DNA from: JAPPHA01 sp965220985
Lineage (GTDB): Bacteria > Pseudomonadota > Alphaproteobacteria > Rhodobacterales > Rhodobacteraceae
DNA: 64,000 nucleotides
Reading direction: 5' to 3'
NCBI GenBank assembly: GCA_965220985.1
Contig: OZ244854.1
Location: forward strand, 3,782,001 to 3,846,000
The position numbers and the translations under genes are program-made. The notes beneath the pieces were generated by a model that saw only the letters and a list, made by a program, of their open reading frames with translations, ran no database searches and was not told the DNA's origin. Shown here piece after piece: positions 26,523 to 36,130 of this stretch (positions within the stretch are counted from its first letter, which is position 1; each line of letters starts with the position of its first letter).

Positions 26523-26864
26523 CTAGCTCTTGGCAGCCGAACTCTTCTTGTTCGACACCTGGATTTCCTTGATGCGGACAAACGTCACGTACTGACGGTG
26601 CCCCTTCTTGCGCTTAGACGATGCCTTTCGTCGACGGTGCACAAAATTGATGACTTTCTTGTCCCTGGCCTGTTCGAGAATCTCGGCCTTCACGACGGCT
26701 CCTGGAACGGTCGGAACGCCGATCTGCGTGTCGTCTCCGCCAACAACCAGAATGTTGTCGAATTCGACCGTGTCGCCGACATCGCCTGCCAGCTTTTCGG
26801 TCTTCAAAACGTCTCCCTCGGCAACGCGATACTGCTTGCCACCGGTCTTGAGCACGGCATACAT
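26523..26864 (-). CDS. rplU: 50S ribosomal protein L21
   Basis: 113 residues. The N-terminus MYAVLKTGGKQYRV and the basic RRRKASSKRKKGHRQ segment are diagnostic of L21, which binds 23S rRNA. A GAAGGA ribosome binding site precedes the ATG. First gene of the rplU-rpmA pair. Confidence 0.97.
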   Translation of the reverse strand: MYAVLKTGGKQYRVAEGDVLKTEKLAGDVGDTVEFDNILVVGGDDTQIGVPTVPGAVVKAEILEQARDKKVINFVHRRRKASSKRKKGHRQYVTFVRIKEIQVSNKKSSAAKS

Positions 26865-27265
26865 GACTTTTCCTTCAGTTTCCGCCCTGCGGCATCAATC
26901 GAGCCGTCCGGTCTTGACTAGTCGTCCTGATCCAAACGCCACCCACAACGGCAAACGAGCCGGGTGGATCGAATTGATCCCGGCAATGGACAGGTTGCGG
27001 GGTATCGTTCAGTCAGGATTTCAAGTCAAGAAAAAGATTCGGTCTTCAGCGCCCATTCAAGACGAGTTCCGAACAACCGGGAGTCTGCTCGGTCTCGGTT
27101 GCATTGCACCGCCATTTTCGACCGCCGGACATTGGCAAAATCCGTTTCAGGTGGCGGCAGCAAAGCTCGCTCGACCCGACCCACCGGATGGAATTCGACA
27201 TCTGCTCTTGGATCACGGGCCATGATGAGTCAAAAGCCGCCTGAAGTGACCGGCCGCAACAATCG
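26865..27265. other. Divergent intergenic region upstream of rplU
   Basis: 401 bp between rplU and the TPR sulfotransferase. It should hold the ribosomal operon promoter. No autoregulatory leader structure was identified by eye. Confidence 0.35.
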
Positions 27266-29416
27266 ATGTCGTTGATGACCCCTGAACAGATTCCGCAACA
27301 GTATAAACTTGCGCTCGAACATCAGGTCGCGGGGCGCGATGCAGATGCCCTGGCGATCTACGACAGGATCATCAAGTTGCGCAGCGACATCCCGGAAGTT
27401 CACTACCAGGTCGGCAAGATCTTCCTGAACAACGCGGAATTTCGCAAGTCGGTCACCCATTTGCGTGCTGCACGGATTCTCGCCCCCAACCAGCAGGAAG
27501 TCTGGAACTGGTACATCTCCGCACTGGTCTGCCTCGACGACAAGAAACTGAACGCGGAAGCTATTCAGGCGTTGAAGAAATCCGGGCTCTCGGCCGGTGT
27601 CGTCGGCCAACTCAAGACTCGCTTGCACGGGAAACGGTCAGAATCGGCAGTCTCGATCGGAGCCGCCAACAAGAGGGACGTTGACTCGCTTCTGGCAATG
27701 ACAAGGGCGGGCCGGCACGACGAAGCCGCAGCTCTCGCGTCGAGACTCGCGAAGTCACACCAAGATGTCGCGCTGTTTCCGAACCTGCTCGGGGTCATTC
27801 GCAAGCACAAAGGGGAAGTTCGCGATGCACGCAACCTGTTCGAGACCGCGATCAAGATTGATGCAAACTACGCGGAAGCACACAACAATCTCGGGCACCT
27901 CCTGCTGCAACTGGGGGAGATCGAACCCGCGCGGAAACATCTCTTGCATGCCCTGGTCCTGACCCCGGGATCGCCGAGCGTCCTGACCAATGTTGGATGC
28001 CTGACCAGAAGCATGAACCGGTCACGGAACGAGCGTGAACGCTTCTTTCAAAGAGCGATCAAGATCGCCCCGCGCCATGCAGAGGCGCACCTCGAACTCG
28101 GGCGCGAGAACCTCGACTCGGGCAAACCGAAAGAGGCCCGCAGCAATCTGAAAAGAGCGCTTCGCCTTGGCTTGAGAAACCCCGATCTCTTGCTCGCGCT
28201 GTCGCGAGCCGAAGAAGACGCCGGGAACATGAATGAAGCGATCAAGTGGTGCGACGAGGCGATCGCAGTAGCGCCAAGACTCGCGGCGGCGGCCAGCCGC
28301 AAGGCGGTGCTGTTGCAGCAAGTCGGGGATTTCGCGGCTGCGGAAACACTGTTTCGTCGCGCGATCGAATTGGAACCCAACAATGGCGAACACTACCGTC
28401 TGCTGTCCGCAAGCCACAAGTTCTCCCATGACGACGAACTCATCGATGGCATGAAGTCCGTGTTCGCGGATGCGGCGGTGACCCGAGAGGAACGAATGGG
28501 GATGGGATTCGCGCTCGCCAAGGCAATGGAAGACTGCGGTGAATCTGCCGAAGTGTTCAACTACCTCGACGAGGCCAACCGCCTGATGCGCGAACTTCAC
28601 CCCTACGATATCGAAACCAGAATTGCCGAAGTCCGTCAGATCACGCAGTTCTTTGCCGATTTCAGTCCCGAGCGAAAACCGAGTTCCGACTCGTCCGAGT
28701 TCGCGCCAATTTTCGTGACCGGCCTTCCACGATCCGGAACCACGCTCGTCGAGCAGGTCCTGTCTGCACACAGCGCGACGCACGGACTGGGCGAACTCGG
28801 ATATTTCAGCCAGGAAGCGGCGAAACTCACGATTCTGGCAAAATCCCGTCAATCGTTTTCCCAGATCGGGGATCGCGAACTCGGCGACCTCGGAGCCGCT
28901 TACCAGTCGCTCGTGCAAGCGGATGCTCCGAACGCACCCCGGATCATCGACAAATCGATCCAGACATTCCTGTTCATGGGTCTCGTCAAGCTGGCGCTTC
29001 CGAACTCGACAATCGTGCTGGTCTCGCGGGATCCAAAGGACAATCTGTACTCGATCTACAAGAACAGATTCCCGCAAGGGACGCATCTCTACAGCTACGA
29101 TTTCAATGACGTCGCGGTCTACTACGAGATGTATCGAGAGATCGTGGACTTCTGGCGCGAGGTCATGCCGTCGAGCTTTTTCGAGATCAGGTACGAAGAC
29201 CTGATTTCTGAACCGGAGCCGTGGACAAGAGCTTTGCTCGAGGCGTGCAATCTCGACTGGGAGGAATCGTGTCTCGAGTTCCACCGGCATCAGCGAACGG
29301 TCAAGACACTCAGCCTCTATCAGGTCCGGCAACCGATCTACACCTCGTCAATCGGTTCATGGAAGAAATACGCGAAGGATCTCGAGCCGCTGTTCGATCG
29401 CCTGAGTCTCGAATGA
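27266..29416 (+). CDS. TPR-repeat sulfotransferase family protein
   Basis: 716 residues. The N-terminal ~440 residues are helical and contain tetratricopeptide-like repeats (YAEAHNNLGHLLLQLGEI, HAEAHLELGRENL, LGLRNPDLLLALSRAEE). The C-terminal ~240 residues are a sulfotransferase fold; the 5'-phosphosulfate loop FVTGLPRSGTT lies near residue 488 and the 3'-phosphate region near VLVSRDPKDN. Such proteins use PAPS to sulfate small molecules, glycans or tyrosines. The TPR half suggests a protein or glycan partner. No PAPS synthesis genes are adjacent. Substrate unknown. Confidence 0.85.
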   Translation: MSLMTPEQIPQQYKLALEHQVAGRDADALAIYDRIIKLRSDIPEVHYQVGKIFLNNAEFRKSVTHLRAARILAPNQQEVWNWYISALVCLDDKKLNAEAIQALKKSGLSAGVVGQLKTRLHGKRSESAVSIGAANKRDVDSLLAMTRAGRHDEAAALASRLAKSHQDVALFPNLLGVIRKHKGEVRDARNLFETAIKIDANYAEAHNNLGHLLLQLGEIEPARKHLLHALVLTPGSPSVLTNVGCLTRSMNRSRNERERFFQRAIKIAPRHAEAHLELGRENLDSGKPKEARSNLKRALRLGLRNPDLLLALSRAEEDAGNMNEAIKWCDEAIAVAPRLAAAASRKAVLLQQVGDFAAAETLFRRAIELEPNNGEHYRLLSASHKFSHDDELIDGMKSVFADAAVTREERMGMGFALAKAMEDCGESAEVFNYLDEANRLMRELHPYDIETRIAEVRQITQFFADFSPERKPSSDSSEFAPIFVTGLPRSGTTLVEQVLSAHSATHGLGELGYFSQEAAKLTILAKSRQSFSQIGDRELGDLGAAYQSLVQADAPNAPRIIDKSIQTFLFMGLVKLALPNSTIVLVSRDPKDNLYSIYKNRFPQGTHLYSYDFNDVAVYYEMYREIVDFWREVMPSSFFEIRYEDLISEPEPWTRALLEACNLDWEESCLEFHRHQRTVKTLSLYQVRQPIYTSSIGSWKKYAKDLEPLFDRLSLE

Positions 29417-29583
29417 GGCCGGCAACCCCAACCTGATCGACGTCAGACCGGGCGGTGACGCTGCCGAACGCAAAGGTGAAACCAGTGGCGGCAGTTGGTC
29501 GCAAGCAGGCGTCTCGAAACAACCGAGTCGAAAATCTCGGCGGTGGTGGACACATCGCAGCCATTGTGCCAAATGCACGTCAC

Positions 29584-29673
29584 GGAGAGGTGCCGGAGTG
29601 GTCGAACGGGGCGGTCTCGAAAACCGTTGTGGGCGCGAGCCCACCCAGGGTTCGAATCCCTGTCTCTCCGCCA
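29584..29673 (+). tRNA. tRNA-Ser (anticodon CGA)
   Basis: 90-nt class II tRNA with encoded CCA. The acceptor stem GGAGAGG pairs with TCTCTCC (one G-T). The anticodon loop CTCGAAA gives CGA for UCG codons. A long variable arm (TGGGCGCGAGCCCA) identifies serine. The T arm CAGGG-TTCGAAT-CCCTG is intact. Confidence 0.94.
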
Positions 29674-29698
29674 TCGACCATCATCGATGAAACTTGCG

Positions 29699-30886
29699 TC
29701 ACGAGTCGCATGACTCGACATCGATCAGTCTTTCCATAATCCTTGGCAATGAGATCATTCGGACGTTGTTTCCGATTGGGAACTCTTCATCGCCGCCATA
29801 GACGACGAATCTGTGCGTGGCGCCGACATCGTCGCAAGTCGAGCTGAAATGCTTGCCCAGTTTCGGTGCGACACCGTGTTTGATATCCACGGCCCAAACG
29901 TCGGAATTCGGCATCTTGATCACAAGGTCGATCTCTGCACCCGCAGAAGTTCGATAAAAATAGGTCTCGGCAAGCCGGGGCAATACCGAATGCATGTTTT
30001 CGACGACAAAGCCCTCCCAGCTTTTGCCCAGGACAGGATTGGACAACAAAGCGTCGTGGTCCGGGATTCCAAGCAGGCGGTGGAGGACGCCGCTGTCACG
30101 AACATAGTAACGCGGTGACTTGACCAGCCGCTTCCCGACATTCGCGTGCCACGGTTGGATTCGTCGGACCAGCAGCATATCGGTCAGGATGTCGATGTAT
30201 CGGTTGATGTTCGCGCGCCTGACTTCAAGGTTGGTCGCCAGCTTGCTCGCGTTGATCGTCTCGCCTTGCAGATGAGCGAGCATGGTCCACAGCCGACGCA
30301 GCTTCTGGGCCGACACGGCGGGAAAGCCCATTTGTGGAACGTCACGCTCCAAATAGGTTCGGATCAGGTCTTCGAGCCACTCCATGGCGGCCTCGATGTC
30401 AGGTGCCAAATGACTCTTCGGGAACCCTCCGCGCATCCAAAGGTCCTTGACCCTTTGTTTTTCGGTCCCCGTCTCGATGACGTTGAGCCCAGTCATTTCG
30501 ACATAACTGATGCGCCCCGCCAGGCTCTCGGAGGATTGATGCAGAAATTCGATCGATGCCGACCCCAGAAGCAAAAACTGCGAAGCGTCACGGCCCCGTT
30601 CGCGATTGCTGTCGATCACGCCACGCAGCACCATGAACAAATCGGGCGCGCGCTGGATTTCATCGAGTATGACGAGCCGGTCGCCGCTCTCCCTCAGGAA
30701 CTCCGCTGGATCCGTCAGTTTTGCGAGATCTTCCGGCGATTCAAGATCAAGATAGACAGACGGCACCTCGCGCGCGACAAGTTTGGCCAGTGTCGTCTTC
30801 CCCACCTGACGAGCGCCAAGCAACGCCACAGCCGGGTTGCGACTGAGGCTTTTTTTCAACCGTTTCGTGATCCATCGATCCAACAT
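29699..30886 (-). CDS. AAA_14/DUF4143-family ATPase
   Basis: 395 residues from the ATG at 30886; an alternative ATG lies at 30895. An N-terminal AAA ATPase domain has Walker A LGARQVGKTT and Walker B LVILDEIQRAPD, plus the sensor-like LLLGSAS. A C-terminal DUF4143 domain follows, with a nuclease-like segment (YFYRTSAGAEIDLVI and VWAVDIKHG). The family is widespread and horizontally mobile, with no settled role; it has been suggested to interact with DNA or act in toxin-like modules. It begins just after tRNA-Ser on the opposite strand, a common landing site for transferred genes. A perfect inverted repeat spans its start. Confidence 0.85.
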   Translation of the reverse strand: MLDRWITKRLKKSLSRNPAVALLGARQVGKTTLAKLVAREVPSVYLDLESPEDLAKLTDPAEFLRESGDRLVILDEIQRAPDLFMVLRGVIDSNRERGRDASQFLLLGSASIEFLHQSSESLAGRISYVEMTGLNVIETGTEKQRVKDLWMRGGFPKSHLAPDIEAAMEWLEDLIRTYLERDVPQMGFPAVSAQKLRRLWTMLAHLQGETINASKLATNLEVRRANINRYIDILTDMLLVRRIQPWHANVGKRLVKSPRYYVRDSGVLHRLLGIPDHDALLSNPVLGKSWEGFVVENMHSVLPRLAETYFYRTSAGAEIDLVIKMPNSDVWAVDIKHGVAPKLGKHFSSTCDDVGATHRFVVYGGDEEFPIGNNVRMISLPRIMERLIDVESCDS

Positions 30887-30926
30887 ACCTTGCATTTTGA
30901 ACGAAAATTGATCAAAATGCAAGGTA
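30886..30926. promoter_or_regulatory. Perfect 15-bp inverted repeat over the ATPase start
   Basis: TACCTTGCATTTTGA at 30886-30900 is the exact reverse complement of TCAAAATGCAAGGTA at 30912-30926, with an 11-nt loop between. It includes both candidate ATG codons. It could be an operator for autoregulation or an mRNA hairpin that hides the start. Confidence 0.65.
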
Positions 30927-31069
30927 AACTTGCAGGAATCTCATGAAGAGGCTGCACTGCCCCGCCTTCGTGACGGTTCGACGCGGCGGGTCAGGCTGTT
31001 CGAAATGAAATGGATCAGACCAAGAGAGAATCGCTCGATCGGGTTCGTCCAGTCATTCAGCACGCGTCC

Positions 31070-32287
31070 CTATGCCGCACTCTCCCGGGTTTCGGCGAGC
31101 AGCATGTCAACCACGCGTTCCAGCGCCTCCTGGTCCGAGTCACCCTCGAGGCGGCGCAATCGATACAAATCAAGCTGGCGGTCAGCGCTCGTCCCGAGTT
31201 CGACGATCTTCAAGGCATGGCGGACTTCTGCTTCGCAGCCGAGCGCCCTCGCGTCATCGGAAATATTGTCGACCAGGGCTCCGAGGCAATCCTGGATGTC
31301 GATTCGCCCGGACGCGTCGTCCGGGTCGCCGAAGAAAGCGAAAACGCCAAATCTCTGCGCGACCCACCTGTCCTCCATGATCATTTCCGTGAGCGGGCTT
31401 TCCGGCAGTTCCCCTTTGCGATCAAGCCGGATCAGCCAGCGAACCATGCTGACATAGAGCGCGGCGAGACACGTCACGTCATCAAGACGCGGACATGTAT
31501 CGCATATCCTCATCTCGATCGTGGGATAGTGCTGAGAGGGTCGGATGTCCCACCAGAGTTCGCTGCCATCATTGATGAACCGCCTTTCCTTGTAGGCAGC
31601 GAGCAATGACTCGTACTCGCCCCATGACCCGACGGGAGGTGGCATTCCCGTGCGCGGCAGTCCGCCGACCAGGTTGAGTCGATACGACTTGAAACCGGTA
31701 TTGGTTCCCGCGTTGAACGGCGAGGATGTCGAAAGCGCGTGAAGCAGCGGCAAGAACTGCCTTATCGCCTTCATGACCCGAATGCGCGTGTCAGCATCGT
31801 CAAAGCCGATGTGGATGTGGGTGCCACCGATGACAAAGGTTCGGATGACTTGCTGAAATGTCATCGCGAACCGGTGGTATCGCTCCTTCGGCGTGATCTC
31901 CATTTCGCGCCATCCGGAAATCGGATGGGTGGACGCAGCCATGGCGGCGACACCGAATTCTTCGGCAGCATCCACAACCGTCTTGCGCAAGTCACGAATC
32001 GAGGTGCGCAACTCGGCCACGGAATGACACACCCGCGTGTTGATCTCGACTTGCGAGCGCAGCAACTCGCGAACGATCTTGTGGGGGCCGCTGTTCTGTT
32101 CGCAAGCCTCGAAGATCCCGATATCCGGGTCGGCCACGAGTTTCCGTGTCTCCGGGTCGACGAAGAACAGCTCTTCTTCGACGCCCATCGTAAACTCGAT
32201 GTTTTCATCCTGCCCGCCACCGCCGCCGGCAACGCCCGTTTCTTCGTCTTCCTTTTGCAACGACGCGTTGTCTTTCGTGGTGGCCAT
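31070..32287 (-). CDS. YbdK-type carboxylate-amine ligase (glutamate-cysteine ligase 2 family)
   Basis: 405 residues. ATP-dependent ligase of the GCS2 family, able in characterised members to form gamma-glutamylcysteine weakly; the physiological substrate is often unknown. The core starts TMGVEEELFFVDPET, the ATP/metal-binding glutamates. GGTHIHIGF and ELWWDIRPSQHYPTIEMRICDT are family hallmarks. The first ~30 residues are a low-complexity Gly/Glu-rich leader not part of the fold. It is transcribed alone. Confidence 0.88.
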   Translation of the reverse strand: MATTKDNASLQKEDEETGVAGGGGGQDENIEFTMGVEEELFFVDPETRKLVADPDIGIFEACEQNSGPHKIVRELLRSQVEINTRVCHSVAELRTSIRDLRKTVVDAAEEFGVAAMAASTHPISGWREMEITPKERYHRFAMTFQQVIRTFVIGGTHIHIGFDDADTRIRVMKAIRQFLPLLHALSTSSPFNAGTNTGFKSYRLNLVGGLPRTGMPPPVGSWGEYESLLAAYKERRFINDGSELWWDIRPSQHYPTIEMRICDTCPRLDDVTCLAALYVSMVRWLIRLDRKGELPESPLTEMIMEDRWVAQRFGVFAFFGDPDDASGRIDIQDCLGALVDNISDDARALGCEAEVRHALKIVELGTSADRQLDLYRLRRLEGDSDQEALERVVDMLLAETRESAA

Positions 32288-32477
32288 GGGTCAGTTTCTC
32301 CTGTCTTTGTCTGCAGCCCAGCAAATCTGCCTGTGGGCCGCGATGATGCTGCGATGTTCGTTGCAAGGATACGGACCTCGCAGCGCATTGGTCAACCGGA
32401 GACACGGCAAGCCGTCGCTGATCGGATCGGTCTGTCGGCGCTTATGGCCGACACAGATCACCCGACTCCCGTGCCCG

Positions 32478-32666
32478 TCAACCCTCCTGATCATCGCCCA
32501 AGGTCGAATCCCAGCACTTGGTTACCGCCCGATCGATGACATCCGAACCGGTCACTTCGACTTTCAGTCCGTTCCCGCGCTGGACAACGACATAGCCGGC
32601 ACTGGCCCATTCAACGTTGCTGATGTCGAAGCCCGTATGTTCAAGAAGACCGCCCTCAGGCCGCAA
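32478..32666 (-). CDS. Possible small protein downstream of cimA
   Basis: 62-codon frame starting with TTG and overlapping the cimA end by 11 bp. Codon choice looks like that of the neighbouring genes and the VEWASAGYVVVQRGNGLKVEV stretch reads like a short alternating strand region. No family recognised. It may be a coupled small gene or chance. Confidence 0.3.
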   Translation of the reverse strand: MRPEGGLLEHTGFDISNVEWASAGYVVVQRGNGLKVEVTGSDVIDRAVTKCWDSTLGDDQEG

Positions 32667-34287
32667 TCGGCTTTACGCCATCGCTGATCAGCTTCCAGTT
32701 GATCGCATCGAGAAGCGCCTCGAAACTGGCATCGACGATGTTCGGGGAGACGCCGACGGTCGACCAACGACTTCCCTTGCTGTCTTCGCTGTCAATGATG
32801 ACCCTCGTCACCGCATCGGTTCCGCCATCGGTGATGCGAACCTTGAAGTCGACCAGACGCATGTCGTCGATCGCCGCCTGAAACGGGCCGAGGTCCTTTG
32901 CCAACGCGCGGGCGAGCGCATTGACCGGTCCCCGGTCACTGCCAGTCGCGTCCTGGCTTTCCGACACGTTCATGACCACCGACGAACCGATCTTGACGAC
33001 GACCACCGCCTCCGAGACCGATTTCAGCTGTCCGGCGTGATCCCTGCGACAGTCGATGTTGACGCGATATCGCTGCACGCTGAAATACATCGGCAACTGC
33101 CCAAGGAGTCGGCGCGCGACGAGTTCGAACGATGCCTGCGCGCTGTCGTAGGCGTAGCCCTTGTCTTCTCGCTCCTTGATCTCGCTCAGAATTGCATCGA
33201 CGCGCGGGTCGGATTTCTCGACCTTCAGCCCGGCATCAGCGAGGCGTTTCGACAGGCTCGACCTCCCGGCCTGGTTCGACATGGGAACCACGCGCTGGTT
33301 GCCGACCAGTTCCGGCTTGACGTGCTCGTAGGTCGTCGGATCCTTGATGACCGCATGAGCGTGCAGCCCCGCCTTGTGCGCGAATGCCGACGCGCCAACA
33401 TAGGCTGCAGACTTCTGCGGAACCCTGTTCAGGATGTCGTCGAGCAGACGGCTGGTGCGCGTGAGGTTTCGAAGCCGGTCGGGGTCGACGCCGGTCTCGA
33501 ATCGTTCATTGTACGGACCCTTGAGCAACAGAGTCGGGATCAGGGAGATCAGGTTCGCGTTGCCGCAACGCTCGCCAAGACCGTTGAGCGCCCCCTGGAT
33601 TTGCCGCGCACCCGCATCGACCGCCGCCAGCGTGTTGGCGATCGCGTGCTCCGTGTCGTTGTGGCAGTGAATTCCGACATGGTCTCCCGGTATGCCGGAA
33701 GCGATGACATCCGATGTTGCCCGCCTGACGGTATCGCTCAAGGTTCCTCCGTTGGTGTCGCAAAGGACAACCCAACGCGCGCCGGCCTCGTACGCAGTTT
33801 GAGCAACCTTGATCGCGTACTCGGGATCGTCGAGATAGCCGTCAAAAAAATGCTCGCAATCGAACATGGCCTCCTGCCCGAGCCCGACAAGGTGCTCGAC
33901 GCTGTCCCTGATCGCGGCAAGATTCTCCTCAAGAGACATGCCCAAGGCGTTCGTGACGTGAAAGACGTGCGACTTGCCGACGAGACAGGTCGCTTCCGTT
34001 CCTGCATTGACGACAGCTGCGAGCACGCTGTCGTTCGAGGCGGATCGTCCTTTCCGCCGCGTCATGCCGAAGGCCGTCAGTGTCGAGTTCCGCAACTTCG
34101 GTGGCGATGCGAAGAACTCGTCATCGGTCGGATTTGCTCCCGGCCATCCGCCTTCGACGTAATCGATCCCAAGGTCATCCAGCATGCGCGCGATTCGGTG
34201 CTTTTCGTCGACGGAGAAAGCCACCCCTTGGGTTTGCTGCCCATCTCTGAGCGTGGAATCGAACAGATACAGCCTGTCCTTGGTCAT
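32656..34287 (-). CDS. cimA: (R)-citramalate synthase
   Basis: 543 residues. It condenses pyruvate with acetyl-CoA to citramalate, a threonine-independent route to 2-oxobutyrate and isoleucine. The HMGL-like catalytic domain opens LFDSTLRDGQQTQGV, with metal-binding His in VGIHCHNDTEHA. The C-terminal LeuA-type regulatory dimer domain covers about residues 385-540. The GWPGANPTD segment fits CimA rather than LeuA. The start overlaps the cysS stop by 4 bp (ATGA). Confidence 0.92.
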   Translation of the reverse strand: MTKDRLYLFDSTLRDGQQTQGVAFSVDEKHRIARMLDDLGIDYVEGGWPGANPTDDEFFASPPKLRNSTLTAFGMTRRKGRSASNDSVLAAVVNAGTEATCLVGKSHVFHVTNALGMSLEENLAAIRDSVEHLVGLGQEAMFDCEHFFDGYLDDPEYAIKVAQTAYEAGARWVVLCDTNGGTLSDTVRRATSDVIASGIPGDHVGIHCHNDTEHAIANTLAAVDAGARQIQGALNGLGERCGNANLISLIPTLLLKGPYNERFETGVDPDRLRNLTRTSRLLDDILNRVPQKSAAYVGASAFAHKAGLHAHAVIKDPTTYEHVKPELVGNQRVVPMSNQAGRSSLSKRLADAGLKVEKSDPRVDAILSEIKEREDKGYAYDSAQASFELVARRLLGQLPMYFSVQRYRVNIDCRRDHAGQLKSVSEAVVVVKIGSSVVMNVSESQDATGSDRGPVNALARALAKDLGPFQAAIDDMRLVDFKVRITDGGTDAVTRVIIDSEDSKGSRWSTVGVSPNIVDASFEALLDAINWKLISDGVKPIAA

Positions 34288-35669
34288 TTCGCTTTCTCCA
34301 GTCTTTCGGGGTCAAAGTTCGGCCCCGGATGCCAGGTCGTGCCGTCAGCCGAATCCGTCAATTCGACCCCCGCTGCGTTCAACCGCTCGCGCAGTTGATC
34401 GGCCTTGGCAAAGTCGCGGTTCGCGCGGGCCAACTGCCGTTCCTCGACCATCTCGTCGATGATCGTTGCGTGCCCCCCAGCCACAGGCTCCGCGTTGAAC
34501 CATTCGCCCATTTGGTCATCAAGCAGCCCCAGCAGGCTGGCCGACGCTTTCAATTCGCCGCCGTCGCCAGTGCGGGCAATGTCATGCAAGACGGCAATCG
34601 CTGCCGGCGTGTTCAAGTCGTTCGCCAGCGCTTCGACCACTCGTGGGGAGACATCGCCAGAAGCATCTGAATCGGCGCAGATTCGACGCCATTTCCGCAG
34701 CGTGTTCTCCGCTTCGGCGACACGCTCCTCTGTCCAGTCGATCGGTTTCGAATGGTGGGTGCCGAGGAAGACGAACCTGACGACTTCACCGGGGATTCCG
34801 CGATCGAGCAGATCCCTGACGGTGATGTAGTTTCCGAGAGACTTGGCCATTTTCTGGCCCTCGACCCTGAGCAACTCGTTGTGGATCCACACATTTGCAA
34901 AGCTGTCATTGCCTGCAAGACAGCAGCTTTGCGCGACCTCGTTCTCGTGGTGCGGAAACATCAGGTCTGCACCGCCCCCGTGAATGTCGAACGAATCGCC
35001 GAACAGCGCTCGTGTCATTGCGGAACACTCGATGTGCCAACCCGGACGTCCTCGGCCCCACGGACTTTCCCATCCTGGCAGGTCTTCCGAGGACGGCTTC
35101 CACAGCACAAAGTCCATGGGATCCCGCTTGTAGGGCGCAACCTCGACTCGCGCGCCAGCGATCATGTCCTTCACGCTGCGCCCGGAAAGCGACCCATAGT
35201 GCGGGTAGGACGAGACGTCGAACAGCACGTGCCCCTCTGCCTCGTAAGCGTGACCACCATCGATCAGTTCATTGATGAACGAAATCATCTCCGGCACGTA
35301 GTCGGTGGCTCGCGGGACAGAGTCGGGCGCGAGAGCGCCAAGCGCGCGCATGTCTTCGACGTACCATGCAATCGTCTCTTCGGTGATGTCGCGAATCGGG
35401 CGGCCGGTCTCGGCCGCGCGCGCATTGATCTTGTCATCGATGTCCGTGATGTTTCGGGCGTAGGTGACCTTGCCCCAACCGTTCATCGGGGCAACGAAGC
35501 GGAGCAGCCTGTAGAGAATGTCGAAAACGACGACTGGTCGCGCGTTGCCGATGTGCGCGCGGTCATAGACTGTCGGGCCGCAGACATAGATGCGGACGTC
35601 ACCCGGATCGATCGGGGTGAAGGTCTCGCGTGCCCGCGTTCGCGAGTTGTGCAGTTTCAGTTCGATCAT
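34284..35669 (-). CDS. cysS: Cysteinyl-tRNA synthetase
   Basis: 461 residues, class Ia. It charges tRNA-Cys. The HIGH motif appears as HIGN in VYDRAHIGNARP and the KMSKS loop as KMAKS in GQKMAKSLGNY. Zn-binding residues are present around YVCGPTVYD and HHENEVAQS. First gene of a cysS-cimA pair, a known arrangement in alphaproteobacteria. Confidence 0.96.
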   Translation of the reverse strand: MIELKLHNSRTRARETFTPIDPGDVRIYVCGPTVYDRAHIGNARPVVVFDILYRLLRFVAPMNGWGKVTYARNITDIDDKINARAAETGRPIRDITEETIAWYVEDMRALGALAPDSVPRATDYVPEMISFINELIDGGHAYEAEGHVLFDVSSYPHYGSLSGRSVKDMIAGARVEVAPYKRDPMDFVLWKPSSEDLPGWESPWGRGRPGWHIECSAMTRALFGDSFDIHGGGADLMFPHHENEVAQSCCLAGNDSFANVWIHNELLRVEGQKMAKSLGNYITVRDLLDRGIPGEVVRFVFLGTHHSKPIDWTEERVAEAENTLRKWRRICADSDASGDVSPRVVEALANDLNTPAAIAVLHDIARTGDGGELKASASLLGLLDDQMGEWFNAEPVAGGHATIIDEMVEERQLARANRDFAKADQLRERLNAAGVELTDSADGTTWHPGPNFDPERLEKAK

Positions 35670-36130
35670 GCCTCACCCAAACAGACTCGACATGCCACCT
35701 CGGGCGGGCACAACATCCGAATTTTCAAAGAAAAGAAGACTGGCCCGCCTGACGATGTCAGCCGGTAATCCCGATGCAACAAATGATGGCAACAGTCTTC
35801 ATGGCGGCCTCCTAACCGATGACAGCACGGGGCGCAAGCACGACGTGAGACCGCAAATTTCGATCGGTCCGGTCGATTGCAGCGGCTTGGCTGGCATTCC
35901 AGTCGCGGAAACTCGATCGGTCCGGGGCTGGCGAACTCGGTGGAATCTGGTCACGGTCGCCCGCCACCTCACGGCGGCCCGCACCGGGCATGGGCGATCA
36001 GGGCGTTTGCTTCCTGCGTTGATCGGATGACGATCAGGGAAGATTCTTTTTTCGAATTCCGCTACGCATCGCCAATTGAATGCCGGATTCATGACGTTGA
36101 GCGATTCGCAGCGGCGATGATCCGGAACGG
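35670..36130. other. Divergent intergenic region upstream of cysS
   Basis: 461 bp between cysS and a plus-strand aminotransferase. No gene, repeat or recognisable T-box or riboswitch was found. Confidence 0.35.

Noticed and set aside
32617..34398. 593-codon plus-strand frame opposite cimA
   Set aside because: Antisense shadow of a clear cimA gene; no domain features.
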